The notes under the pieces: generated by a model
Seen by the model: only the letters and a program-made list of their open reading frames with translations
Database searches by the model: none
What the model was told of the DNA's origin: nothing
Made by a program: the position numbers and the translations under genes
Assembly: GCF_036898095.1 (NCBI RefSeq)
Contig: NC_090759.1
Coordinates: forward strand, 17,357,658 to 17,421,657
From: Palaemon carinicauda
Taxonomy: Eukaryota > Arthropoda > Malacostraca > Decapoda > Palaemonidae
Reading direction: 5' to 3'
DNA length: 64,000 nucleotides
Shown here: positions 42,622 to 51,321 of the stretch, piece by piece
Layout of the letters: the number at the start of each line of letters is the position of its first letter
How positions within the stretch are numbered: position 1 is the stretch's first letter

Positions 42622-43275
42622 TAGTAGGTTGGCCAGGGCACCAGCCACCCGTTGAGATACTACCGCTAGAGAGTTATGGGGTCTTTTGACTGGCCAGACA
42701 GTACTACATTGGATCCTCCTCTCTGGTTACGGTTCATTTTCCCTTTGCCTACATACACACTGAATAGTCTGGCATATTCTTTATATATTCTCCTCTATCC
42801 TCATACACCTGACAACACAGATTACCAAACAATTCTTCATCACCCAAGGGGTTACTGCACTGTAATTGTTCAGTGCCACTTTCCTCTTGGTAAGGGTAGA
42901 AGAGACTCTTTAGCTATGGTAAGCAGCTCTTCTAGGAGAAGGACACTCCAAAATCAAACCACTGTTCTCTAGTCTTGCGTAGTGCCATAGCCTCTGTACC
43001 ATGGCCTTTCACTGTCTTGGGTTAGAGTTCTCTTGCTTGAGGGTACACTCGAGCACACTCTCCTATCTTATTTCTCTTCCTCTTGTTTTGTTAAAGTTTT
43101 TATAGTTTATATAGGAGATATTTATTGTTGTTACTCTTCTTAGAATATTTTATTTTCCTTTTTTCCTTTCCGCACTGAGCTATTTTCCCTGTTGGAGCAC
43201 CTGGGCTTATAGCATACTGCTTTTCCAACTAGGGTTGTAGCTTAGTAAGTAATAATAATAATAATAATAATAATA
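42622..43275 (+). repeat. R repeat copy 5, longest copy
   Basis: Starts GTAGTAGGTTGGCCAGGGCA and ends TTGTAGCTTAGTAAG followed by (AAT)n at 43249-43275. About 650 bp, it contains the extra internal part TTTGTTAAAGTTTTTATAGT missing from copy 2. AAGTA-like sequence on both sides may be a short target duplication. Confidence 0.85.
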
Positions 43276-43354
43276 AGTAAAATTTGGAAATTAAATTTCC
43301 TGAAATTACATATAAAAATGTTATTTTCATTAGTAAAATAAATTTTTGAATATA

Positions 43355-43507
43355 CTTACCCGATGATCATGTAGCTGTCAACTCCGTTGCCCGACAGAAA
43401 TCTACGGTCGGGATACGCCAGCGATCGCTATCCAGGTGGGGGTGTACTCTACAGCGCCATCTGTGGTCAGGTACTCAAGTACTTCTTGTCAACAAGAACT
43501 CAATTTT
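43355..43507 (+). repeat. DIRS-G left inverted terminal repeat
   Basis: Starts CTTACCCGATGATCATGTAG, ends CAACAAGAACTCAATTTT. Contains GCGATCGC and the word GCGCCATCTGT. Exact inverse of 49700-49852. Confidence 0.95.
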
Positions 43508-43554
43508 CTCCTCGGTCCACTGGTTCTCTATGGGGAGGAAGGGAGGGTCCTTAA

Positions 43555-43655
43555 ATTCATGATCATCGGGTAAGTATATTCAAAAATTTATTTTACTAAT
43601 GAAAATAACATTTTTCAATATTAATCTTACCCAATGATCATGTAGCTGATTCACA
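43555..43655 (+). repeat. DIRS-G internal complementary region
   Basis: CATGATCATCGGGTAAGTAT through TACTAATGAAAATAACATTT is the exact complement of the left outer end (43316-43371). It runs without gap into TTTTTCAATATTAATCTTAC, the complement of the right outer end (49841-49867). The two meet at a run of five A/T that both ends share. Confidence 0.9.
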
Positions 43656-44052
43656 CCCAGGGTGGTGGGTGGAGACCAGCATACATGTTAACAAAGAAGC
43701 TAAGTATCCCGTATTTCATTTTATTAGTTATTCAAAATAACAAACATAATATAAATAAGTACTGTACCTGGTAAGGAAGTCGACTTGAACCATTACTCTG
43801 CCTTTATTAAGTACGTCTTCCTTACTGAGCGTAGCGGTCCTCTTAGGATGCTGAACGACTCTTAGGTGCTGAAGTATAAAGGGCTGCAACCCATACTAAA
43901 GGACCTCATCACAACCTCTAACCTAGGCGCTTCTCAGGAAAGAATTGACCACCCGCCAAATCAACCAGGATGCGGAAGGCTTCTTAGCCGACCGTACAAC
44001 CCAAAAACAACAATAAAAAGTATTCAAGAGAAAGGTTAAAAAGGTTATGGGA

Positions 44053-45204
44053 TTATGGGAATGTAGTGGCTGAGCCCTCACCTACTACTGCACTCGCTGC
44101 TACGAATGGTCCCAGGGTGTAGCAGTTCTCGTAAAGAGACTGGACATCTTTGAGATAGAATGATGCGAACACTGACTTGCTTCTCCAATAGGTTGCATCC
44201 ATAACACTCTGCAGAGAACGGTTCTGTTTGAAGGCCACTGAAGTAGCCACAGCTCTCACTTCATGTGTCCTTACCTTCAGCAAAGCAAGGTCTTCTTCCT
44301 TCAGATGAGAATGTGCTTCTCTAATCAGAAGCCTGATGTAGTAAGAAACTGCGTTCTTAGACATTGGTAGAGAAGGCTTCTTGATAGCACACCATAAGGC
44401 TTCTGATTGTCCTCGTAAAGGTTTTGACCTTCTTAGATAGTACCTAAGAGCTCTAACTGGGCAAAGTACTCTCTCCAGTTCGTTCCCCACCAAGTTGGAC
44501 AGGCTTGGGATCTCGAACGACTTAGGCCAAGGACGTGAAGGAAGCTCGTTTTTAGCCAAAAAACCGAGCTGCAAGGAACATGTAGCCGTTTCAGATGTGA
44601 AACCTATGTTCCTGCTGAAGGCGTGGATCTCACTTACTCTTTTAGCTGTTGCTAAGCACACGAGGAAAAGAGTTTTTAATGTGAGGTCCTTAAAAGAGGC
44701 TGATTGGAGCGGTTCAAATCTTGATGACATAAGGAACCTTAGGACCACGTCTAGATTCCAGCCTGGAGTGGACAACCGACGTTCCTTTGAGGTCTCAAAA
44801 GACCTAAGGAGGTCCTGTAGATCTTTGTTGGTGGAAAGATCCAAGCCTCTGTGGCGGAAAACCGCTGCCAACATACTTCTGTAACCCTTGATCGTAGGAG
44901 CTGATAGGGATCTTACGTTCCTTAGATGTAACAGGAAGTCAGCAATCTGGGTTACAGTGGTACTGGTTGAGGTAACTGCATTGGCCTTGTACCAGCTTCG
45001 GAAGACTTCCCATTTAGACTGATAGACTCTGAGAGTGGATGTCCTCCTTGCTCTGGCAATCGCTCTGGCTGCCTCCTTCGAAAAGCCTCTAGCTCTTGAG
45101 AGTCTTTCGATAGTCTGAAGGCAGTCAGACGAAGAGCGTGGAGGTTTGGGTGTACCTTCTTTACGTGAGGTTGACGCAGAAGGTCCACTCTTAGAGGAAG
45201 AGTC
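44053..45204 (-). CDS. DIRS-G tyrosine recombinase
   Basis: The frame is open from 46956 to the stop at 44053; homology to DIRS recombinases starts near 45130 ([20 protein letters not shown]), so the given start is approximate and the real start codon is unknown. N-terminal core-binding domain: [60 protein letters not shown]. Catalytic domain: Arg box [12 protein letters not shown] (Arg at 44638-44640), HEVRA with His 44263-44265 and Arg 44254-44256, and nucleophile Tyr in [11 protein letters not shown] at 44155-44157. The enzyme should join circular element DNA to the target without target duplication. Its 5' part overlaps the RT frame, as usual in DIRS. All catalytic residues are present. 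Confidence 0.9.
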   Translation of the reverse strand, partial: DSSSKSGPSASTSRKEGTPKPPRSSSDCLQTIERLSRARGFSKEAARAIARARRTSTLRVYQSKWEVFRSWYKANAVTSTSTTVTQIADFLLHLRNVRSLSAPTIKGYRSMLAAVFRHRGLDLSTNKDLQDLLRSFETSKERRLSTPGWNLDVVLRFLMSSRFEPLQSASFKDLTLKTLFLVCLATAKRVSEIHAFSRNIGFTSETATCSLQLGFLAKNELPSRPWPKSFEIPSLSNLVGNELERVLCPVRALRYYLRRSKPLRGQSEALWCAIKKPSLPMSKNAVSYYIRLLIREAHSHLKEEDLALLKVRTHEVRAVATSVAFKQNRSLQSVMDATYWRSKSVFASFYLKDVQSLYENCYTLGPFVAASAVVGEGSATTFP

Positions 45205-47138
45205 CTGGGAACGTCGACCAGCCATTGCAGTACCTCTGTGAACCATTCTCTCGCGGGCCAGAGGGGAGCAACCAATGTCAGCCGTGTCCCTTTGTGAGAG
45301 GCGAATTTCTGAAGTACCCTGTTGACAATCTTGAACGGCGGGAATGCATACAGGTCGAGATGGGACCAATCCAGCAGAAAGGCATCCACGTGAACTGCTG
45401 CTGGGTCTGGAATCGGAGAACAATACAACGGGAGCCTCTTGGTCATCGAGGTAGCGAACAGATCTATGGTTGGCTGACCCCACAGGGCCCAAAGTCTGCT
45501 GCAAACATTCTTGTGAAGGGTCCACTCTGTGTGGATGACCTGACCCTTCCGGCTGAGGCGATCTGCCATGACATTCATATCGCCCTGAATGAACCTCGTT
45601 ACCAGCGTGAGCTTTCGATCTTTTAACCAAATGAGGAGGTCCCTTGCGATCTCGAACAACTTCCTCGAATGAGTCCCTCCCTGCTTGGAGATGTAAGCCA
45701 AGGCTGTGGTGTTGTCGGAGTTCACCTCCACCACCTTGTTTAGCTGGAGGGACCTGAAGTTTATCAAGGCCAGATGAACCGCCAACAACTCCTTGCAATT
45801 GATGTGAAGTGTCCTTTGCTCCTGATTCCATGTTCCCGAGCATTCCTGTCCGTCCAATGTCGCACCCCAGCCCGTGTCTGATGCGTCCGAGAAGAGACGG
45901 TGGTCGGGGGTCTGAACAGCCAAAGGTAGACCTTCCTTGAGAAGAATGCTGTTCTTCCACCACGTTAGAGTAGACCTCATCTCTTCGGAAACAGGAACTG
46001 AGACCGCCTCTAGCGTCATGTCCTTTATCCAGTGAGCAGCTAGATGATACTGAAGGGGGCGGAGGTGGAGTCTCCCTAACTCGATGAACAGGGCCAGCGA
46101 TGAAAGTGTCCCTGTTAGACTCATCCACTGCCTGACTGAGCATCGGTTCCTTCTCAGCATGCTTTGGATGCATTCTAGGGCTTGGTTGATCCTTGGGGCC
46201 GACGGAAAAGCCCGAAAAGCTCGACTCTGAATCTCCATACCCAGGTAGACAATGGTCTGAGATGGGACGAGCTGGGACTTCTCTAAATTGACCATGAGGC
46301 CCAGTTCCTTGGTCAGATCCATAGTCCATCTGAGATTCTCCAGACAGCGACGACTTGTGGGAGCTCTTAAAAGCCAGTCGTCTAAATAGAGGGAGGCTCT
46401 GATGTCTGCCAAGTGAAGGAATTTCGCAATATTCCTCATCAGTCTGGTAAACACAAGAGGTGCCGTGCTTAGGCCAAAGCACAGGGCTTGGAACTGGTAC
46501 ACAACCTTTCCAAAGACGAATCTTAGGAAAGGTTGGGAGTCTGGATGGATGGGGACGTGAAAGTATGCGTCTTTCAGGTCTAACGAGACCATCCAGTCCT
46601 CCTGCCTGACCGCTGCTAGGACCGACTTCGTCGTCTCCATCGTGAACGTCTGCTTGGTGACAAAAGCATTGAGAGCACTGACGTCCAGCACCGGTCTCCA
46701 ACCTCCTGTCTTCTTGGCTACCAGGAAGAGACGGTTGTAAAAGCCCGGGGATTGATGATCCCGGACTATGACCACCGCTTCCTTTTGTAGCAAGAGCGAC
46801 ACCTCTTGTTGCAACGCTAGCCTCTTGTCCTTCTCCTTGTAGTTGGGAGAGAGGTTGATGGGAGATGTAGCTAGAGGGGGATTGCGGCAGAACGGAATTC
46901 TGTATCCCTCCCTTAGCCACTTCACAGACTGAGCGTCTGCACCTCTGCTCTCCCAAGCTTGCCAGAAGGTCTTGAGTCTGGCTCCTACTGCTGTCTGGAG
47001 AGGAAGGCAGTCAAAACTTGCCTTTTGCGGACTTGGAACCCTTCTTAGACTTGCCACGGTGACTGTCTGCACGGGAACCTCCTCTGCTGGAGGTTCTGCC
47101 ACGAAAGGGCGGGATGAACCTAGAAGCAGGTGTGTCAA
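44952..47138 (-). CDS. DIRS-G reverse transcriptase / RNase H polyprotein
   Basis: 728 codons, uninterrupted. Residue numbers count from 47138; the true start is uncertain because the frame overlaps gag by 128 bp in another frame. RT: about 115-300 with GGWRPVLDVSALN (145-157), LDLKDAYFHVPIHP (186-199), CFGLSTAPLVFTR (220-232) and catalytic YLDD (251-254; 46377-46388). RNase H: about 410-530 with FSDAS (Asp 418), NCKELLA (Glu 450), SDNTT (Asp 475) and MADRLSR (Asp 526). A C-terminal conserved region (550-690) has [25 protein letters not shown] and [12 protein letters not shown]. In some DIRS a Dam-like methylase is described after RNase H; I cannot confirm that identity here. The last part overlaps the recombinase frame. 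Confidence 0.92.
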   Translation of the reverse strand: MTHLLLGSSRPFVAEPPAEEVPVQTVTVASLRRVPSPQKASFDCLPLQTAVGARLKTFWQAWESRGADAQSVKWLREGYRIPFCRNPPLATSPINLSPNYKEKDKRLALQQEVSLLLQKEAVVIVRDHQSPGFYNRLFLVAKKTGGWRPVLDVSALNAFVTKQTFTMETTKSVLAAVRQEDWMVSLDLKDAYFHVPIHPDSQPFLRFVFGKVVYQFQALCFGLSTAPLVFTRLMRNIAKFLHLADIRASLYLDDWLLRAPTSRRCLENLRWTMDLTKELGLMVNLEKSQLVPSQTIVYLGMEIQSRAFRAFPSAPRINQALECIQSMLRRNRCSVRQWMSLTGTLSSLALFIELGRLHLRPLQYHLAAHWIKDMTLEAVSVPVSEEMRSTLTWWKNSILLKEGLPLAVQTPDHRLFSDASDTGWGATLDGQECSGTWNQEQRTLHINCKELLAVHLALINFRSLQLNKVVEVNSDNTTALAYISKQGGTHSRKLFEIARDLLIWLKDRKLTLVTRFIQGDMNVMADRLSRKGQVIHTEWTLHKNVCSRLWALWGQPTIDLFATSMTKRLPLYCSPIPDPAAVHVDAFLLDWSHLDLYAFPPFKIVNRVLQKFASHKGTRLTLVAPLWPAREWFTEVLQWLVDVPRTLPLRVDLLRQPHVKKVHPNLHALRLTAFRLSKDSQELEAFRRRQPERLPEQGGHPLSESISLNGKSSEAGTRPMQLPQPVPL

Positions 47139-49485
47139 CTGCTGCAGGGCGGAAGGGTCTAGGCACGGAAGGTAAGGTTTTAGCCTTACGTGCAGAAGAA
47201 GCCATCAGATCATGAGTATCCTTCTGGATAAGTGAGGCAGCCATCCCCTTAATCAACTCCTCCAGAAACAGACACTTGGAGAGAGGAGCAAACAACAACT
47301 CTGACTTCTGGCAAGGAGTGATACCAGCAGATAAGGAGCAAAGATGTTCTCTCTTCTTGAGGACTCCTGATACATATGAAGCCGCAAGTTCACCAGACCC
47401 ATCCCGAATTGCCTTGTCCATGCTAGACATGATCAGCATGGCCGAGTCCTTATCTGAAGGGGAAGTCTTCCTGCTTAAGGCTCCCAAACACCAATCGAGG
47501 AAGTTGAATATCTCGAAGGCACGAAAGACTCCCTTCAACAGATGATCTAAATCGGAAAAGGACCAGCAGATCTTCGAACGTCTCATAGCCAACCTGCGGG
47601 GAGAGTCAACCAGACTTGAGAAGTCGGCCTGGGCCGAGGCAGGAACCCCCAAGCCGGGTTCCTCTCCCGTGGCATACCAGACGCTCGACTTAGAAGCAAG
47701 CTTGGGAGGAGGAAACACAAAAGAGGTCCTTCCCAGTTGCTTCTTTGAATGCAACCAGTCCCCCATAACCCTCAAAGCTCTCCTAGATGATCTGGCGAGA
47801 ACAAGCTTGGTGAAGGCAGGCACAGCAGACTGCATGCCCAGAGCAAACTCGGAGGGAGGAGAACGAGGGGTTGCAGACACAAAATGCTCAGGATACAAGT
47901 CCCTGAACAAGGCAAGGACTTTGCGAAAGTCTAAGGAGGGTGGCGAAGACTTGTGTCCTTCAACATCAGAGTGAGGTTCATCCAGATGAGCAGCTTCATC
48001 ATCCGATACATCATCATCCGAAAGTTGAGTTGTGAGTGGCAAAGGCAGAGCAGCAAGCTGAACGGCTGAATCCTGCAGAACGGGTGCATGCGTACCTGCG
48101 GATCCAACATCATGCCTCTGCTGGTCAGTCTGCGAGCTGGCAACAACAAAAGCAGAGGGCTGGTGTGTGGGAGGGGCTGCGGTGGGCTGAGGAGCATGCG
48201 GTATGGTATGCAGAGCATGCTGTAAGGTATGCGGCTCATGCTGCATGGTATGCGGAGCATGCTGTAAGGTATGCAGAGCATGCTGCATGGGCTGAGGAGA
48301 ATGCCGCATAGTGCTGGAACCCGGCAACTCCTGAAGCGGCAGCTCACGCATGTTAGCAGATGGTGCAGCAAGAACATGCGTCTGGCAGGGAGGACTGCGC
48401 ATCGGTGGAGGAGCTCTCACAGGTGGGGTGTGGGAGCAGGCAGCCGCAGTATCTGCTGAGCGCACAACCTCTGCGGGTTGTAGGTTAACAGGAGAGGTGT
48501 TAACCTTCTCGGCATGATACTCCTGCATGAATGCCGCAAGCTGAGACTGCATAGTCTGCAGCATGGACCACTTAGGGTCTACTGTGGTTGGAGCAACAAC
48601 AGACGGAGCAGTAGCCTGTTGAGGGACCACTCTACCTCTCTTGGGAGGTGTGCAGTCATCAGATGACTGTGGCGAGTCCGAACTGACCCAGTGGCTACAC
48701 CTGGGCCGTTGGACTAGCTCGGAAGGGACCTTACGTTTGAGCGGTCGTGAGACCTTGGTCCACCGTTTCCTCCTGGAAACTTCTTCCACAGACGAGGAAT
48801 GTAAGGGCTCATTCGTCTGTATGTGGATGGGACGATCCTTAACAGATACGTCCGCAACCACTGAGGATACATCCGTGCGCCGATCAAGGCCTGCCGAACC
48901 CTTTGGTCCTTCGACATTGCTTCTCCCCTGGGCTTGGGAGCTTGCAAGAGGTCCCGGACTGGGAGGACGACTGGCACGCACAGATGTACCCTCATGCGCA
49001 ACACTGACACTGACACTATGCACATCACTAGCACTAACACTTCCCACTGCACTCTTCGCTTTCAGCTCTCTGACATCTGACAAGAGCTGATTGCGGTCAC
49101 TAACCAACGACTCCACCTTCTCACCGAGAGCCTGAATGGCACGCAACATATCAGCCATTGCAGGCTGAGCACTCGTAGCAGGTTCGGGAGTCACCACCAC
49201 AGGGGAAGGAAAAGGTTGAGGGGCATGAGGAGAGGAAAAATCCACAGAGCGAGAAGAACTCCTCCTATCTCTCTCCTTCTCTAACCTACGTGCATATCTA
49301 AGGAATTCGTTAAAATCGAATTCCGAAAGCCCAGCACATTCCCCACATCGATCTTCCAATTGACAGGATTTACCCCTACAATTGGAACATACGGTGTGAG
49401 GATCTATAGAGGCCTTCGGAAGACGCCTAGTACAAGTCCTAACACTACACTGCCTGTATTTAGGAACTTGGGAATGGTCAGACAT
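47011..49485 (-). CDS. DIRS-G gag-like ORF1 protein
   Basis: 824 codons from an ATG at 49483-49485. N-terminal cysteine cluster: Cys 13, 18, 33, 36, 41, 47 and 50 with His 30 (DPHTVCSNCRGKSC, then CGECAG), a likely zinc module, followed by a basic coiled region (ARRLEKERDRRSSSR). The middle is Ser/Pro/Gln-rich with a 7-residue tandem repeat (QHALHTL, QHAPHTM, QHEPHTL) from a 21-bp DNA repeat. The capsid-like tail includes FSDLDHLLKGVFRAFEIFNF, LDWCLGALSRK and a helical ELLFAPLSKCLFLEELIKGM. The C-terminus is Arg/Gly/Lys-rich (FRGRTSSRGGSR), probably nucleic acid binding. It packages element RNA by analogy with other DIRS ORF1 proteins. No break seen. Confidence 0.88.
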   Translation of the reverse strand: MSDHSQVPKYRQCSVRTCTRRLPKASIDPHTVCSNCRGKSCQLEDRCGECAGLSEFDFNEFLRYARRLEKERDRRSSSRSVDFSSPHAPQPFPSPVVVTPEPATSAQPAMADMLRAIQALGEKVESLVSDRNQLLSDVRELKAKSAVGSVSASDVHSVSVSVAHEGTSVRASRPPSPGPLASSQAQGRSNVEGPKGSAGLDRRTDVSSVVADVSVKDRPIHIQTNEPLHSSSVEEVSRRKRWTKVSRPLKRKVPSELVQRPRCSHWVSSDSPQSSDDCTPPKRGRVVPQQATAPSVVAPTTVDPKWSMLQTMQSQLAAFMQEYHAEKVNTSPVNLQPAEVVRSADTAAACSHTPPVRAPPPMRSPPCQTHVLAAPSANMRELPLQELPGSSTMRHSPQPMQHALHTLQHAPHTMQHEPHTLQHALHTIPHAPQPTAAPPTHQPSAFVVASSQTDQQRHDVGSAGTHAPVLQDSAVQLAALPLPLTTQLSDDDVSDDEAAHLDEPHSDVEGHKSSPPSLDFRKVLALFRDLYPEHFVSATPRSPPSEFALGMQSAVPAFTKLVLARSSRRALRVMGDWLHSKKQLGRTSFVFPPPKLASKSSVWYATGEEPGLGVPASAQADFSSLVDSPRRLAMRRSKICWSFSDLDHLLKGVFRAFEIFNFLDWCLGALSRKTSPSDKDSAMLIMSSMDKAIRDGSGELAASYVSGVLKKREHLCSLSAGITPCQKSELLFAPLSKCLFLEELIKGMAASLIQKDTHDLMASSARKAKTLPSVPRPFRPAAVDTPASRFIPPFRGRTSSRGGSRADSHRGKSKKGSKSAKGKF
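48197..48301 (-). repeat. 21-bp tandem repeat in the DIRS-G gag linker
   Basis: Five units of 21 bp, alternating GTATGCAGAGCATGCTG and GTATGCGGCTCATGCTG forms. They encode the QHAxHTx heptads. Confidence 0.9.
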
Positions 49486-49699
49486 CTTGATTTAGAAGTA
49501 GTCAAGGGGGAATTCCAAAATTAAGCAAAGTTCGTTAACCAATAAGTCAAATTAATTCCAAAAGCTTGCTAAGCTAAGGATAAAGCTTCCTGAACAGCGA
49601 AGGCTAAACTTTAGAGCAAATACATCACCAAATCGTGAACAAAAGACTCCAAAATCAACAGCGTATCCAAGTAGGTCTTGCCGGCGGCACGACAGAGGA

Positions 49700-49852
49700 A
49701 AAATTGAGTTCTTGTTGACAAGAAGTACTTGAGTACCTGACCACAGATGGCGCTGTAGAGTACACCCCCACCTGGATAGCGATCGCTGGCGTATCCCGAC
49801 CGTAGATTTCTGTCGGGCAACGGAGTTGACAGCTACATGATCATCGGGTAAG
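49700..49852 (-). repeat. DIRS-G right inverted terminal repeat
   Basis: Exact reverse complement of 43355-43507 as read; ends ATCATCGGGTAAG, then ATTAATATTGAAAAA outside it. Confidence 0.95.
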
Positions 49853-49867
49853 ATTAATATTGAAAAA

Positions 49868-50330
49868 ATAGGCTATATATCAGTTTAGTGAGATCGGTGA
49901 TACTGTATGAACACGAGTCATGGTATGACAATGAAACAATGTCCAACAGATTTTGAAGATTTAAGACCAAAAGCCTCAGAAGAATATTGGGATCTAAATG
50001 ACAGGACATGATTAGAAATGAAACTATAAAAGAGATAACCAGAGTAACTTAGGCCTATGTGGATCAGATCATGATGAGGGGTAGATGGAGATAATTTGGG
50101 CTTACTCTTCACACTCCCCCAAGAAAGATTAGTTCAACAAACTTTCAACTGGGCTCCACAAGGCACCAGAAGAGTTGGATGACCCCGGCCTACATGGCTG
50201 ATGACTATGAAATGTGAAGTAGGAGATGATGAATAGAGAAGTATTGATTTAAAAGCTCACGATAGAGACGACTGGCGAAATCTAACAGAATCCCTTTACG
50301 TCAGTAATCGTAGGAGATGATGATGATATT
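49868..50330 (+). pseudogene. LINE 3' end, right part of the split LINE 3
   Basis: Decayed frames read VRSVILYEHESWYDNETMSN, ILGSK, IRNETIKEITRV, IMMRGRWR and, near the end, KAHDRDDWRNLTESLYVSNR, the usual C-terminal pattern of LINE RT proteins. It ends in a GATGATGATGAT tail near 50310-50320. It joins the fragment at 42480-42621 once the R copy and DIRS-G are removed. Confidence 0.75.
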
Positions 50331-51270
50331 TACCTCAAGATGTGGTTATTCAATCACAACTTTTGAAATTTTACACCCGCTCTGGGCATTATTATGGAAC
50401 TACACGGAAAAAAACTCTACTAATAAAAATAATGGGTTACTTAAAGAAAAACTCCCATTTTCTTCAAAAATTACCTTTATTTCCGTCCAAAATAAATAGT
50501 TAATAAGATATACCCTAATATATCCTACGGTTATGAGGGCCAACCCATCAGAACGGAGGTTTTGGGTGGGGAAAATATACTGGCGAATTGATAATGGTAA
50601 AACATACCTTTTCTTCTCTATACATTATTACCCTTGGATGTATAATAAATCCACAAAAAGTAGCACAAAATATGGGGACCCTCTTCCCCTGAAATACTGT
50701 ATTTGGTATCATTATAGAAAACCACAGGCCAACCTTTACTAATAAAAAATTGGGGTGTATATAGAAAACTTTCCTTTTCTTAAAAAAAGGAGGTTTTGGG
50801 TGGGGAAAATATACTGGCGAATTGATAATGGTAAAACATACCTTTTCTTCTCTATACATTATTACCCTTGGATGTATAATAAATCCACAAAAAGTAGCAC
50901 AAAATATGGGGACCCTCTTCCCCTGAAATACTGTATTTGGTATCATTATAGAAAACCACAGGCCAACCTTTACTAATAAAAAATTGGGGTGTATATAGAA
51001 AACTTTCCTTTTCTTAAAAAATGACCATCATTTACCTCCCAAAATAAACAGTTAATAAGATATACCCTAATATATCCTACGGTAATGGGGACTACCCAGA
51101 GGGAATCAGGGGTTTGGTGTGGGGAAAATTTACTGGCAAATCGATAAATAATAGTAAGACCAACATTTTCTTCTCTATACATTATTCTCTGGGAAGCATA
51201 ATAAATCCACAAAAAATTGCACAAAATACTGTATGGGGATCCTCATCCCCTGAAATGTTTATTTCACTTT
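50331..51270. repeat. Tandem array with a perfect 234-bp duplication
   Basis: Copy 1 (50555-50788) and copy 2 (50789-51021) start GGAGGTTTTGGGTGGGGAAA and appear identical. A third diverged unit follows (51112-51270), and the sequence before copy 1 (50425-50554) matches that between copy 2 and the third unit (51005-51111), so a larger unit is duplicated too. 234 bp is 78 codons, which makes long but meaningless open frames. Confidence 0.9.
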
Positions 51271-51321
51271 ATTTTTTTTACATTTTGCAAGTAGGATGTT
51301 TCTGCTCCCGTTTGTGCTTTT

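Larger units (their letters stand above)
43316..49867 (-). mobile_element. DIRS-like retrotransposon G, apparently intact
   Basis: 6.5 kb. Inverted terminal repeats 43355-43507 and 49700-49852 are identical over 153 bp by eye. The internal complementary region (about 43555-43655) holds the complement of the left terminus joined to that of the right. Three long overlapping open frames on the minus strand encode gag, RT/RNase H and tyrosine recombinase. No target duplication is seen; the flanks (43312 and 49868) join to restore a LINE frame. All of this fits an autonomous DIRS element that integrates a circular form through its recombinase. Confidence 0.93.

Noticed and set aside
44495..44884. 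Plus-strand open frames at 44495-44884, 45225-45626 and 48641-49090
   Set aside because: Antisense shadows of the DIRS-G coding frames.
45205..46956. Upstream extension of the recombinase frame to 46956
   Set aside because: The frame is open, but the peptide (Gly/Ser/Arg-rich, no recombinase similarity) is the overlapping shadow of RT/RNase H, so the recombinase is taken to begin near 45200.
50533..50976. Two identical open frames (RRFWVGKIYWRI...) on the plus strand and a 132-codon frame on the minus strand
   Set aside because: Produced by the 234-bp tandem duplication, which is a multiple of 3; no domain and no start or splice support.
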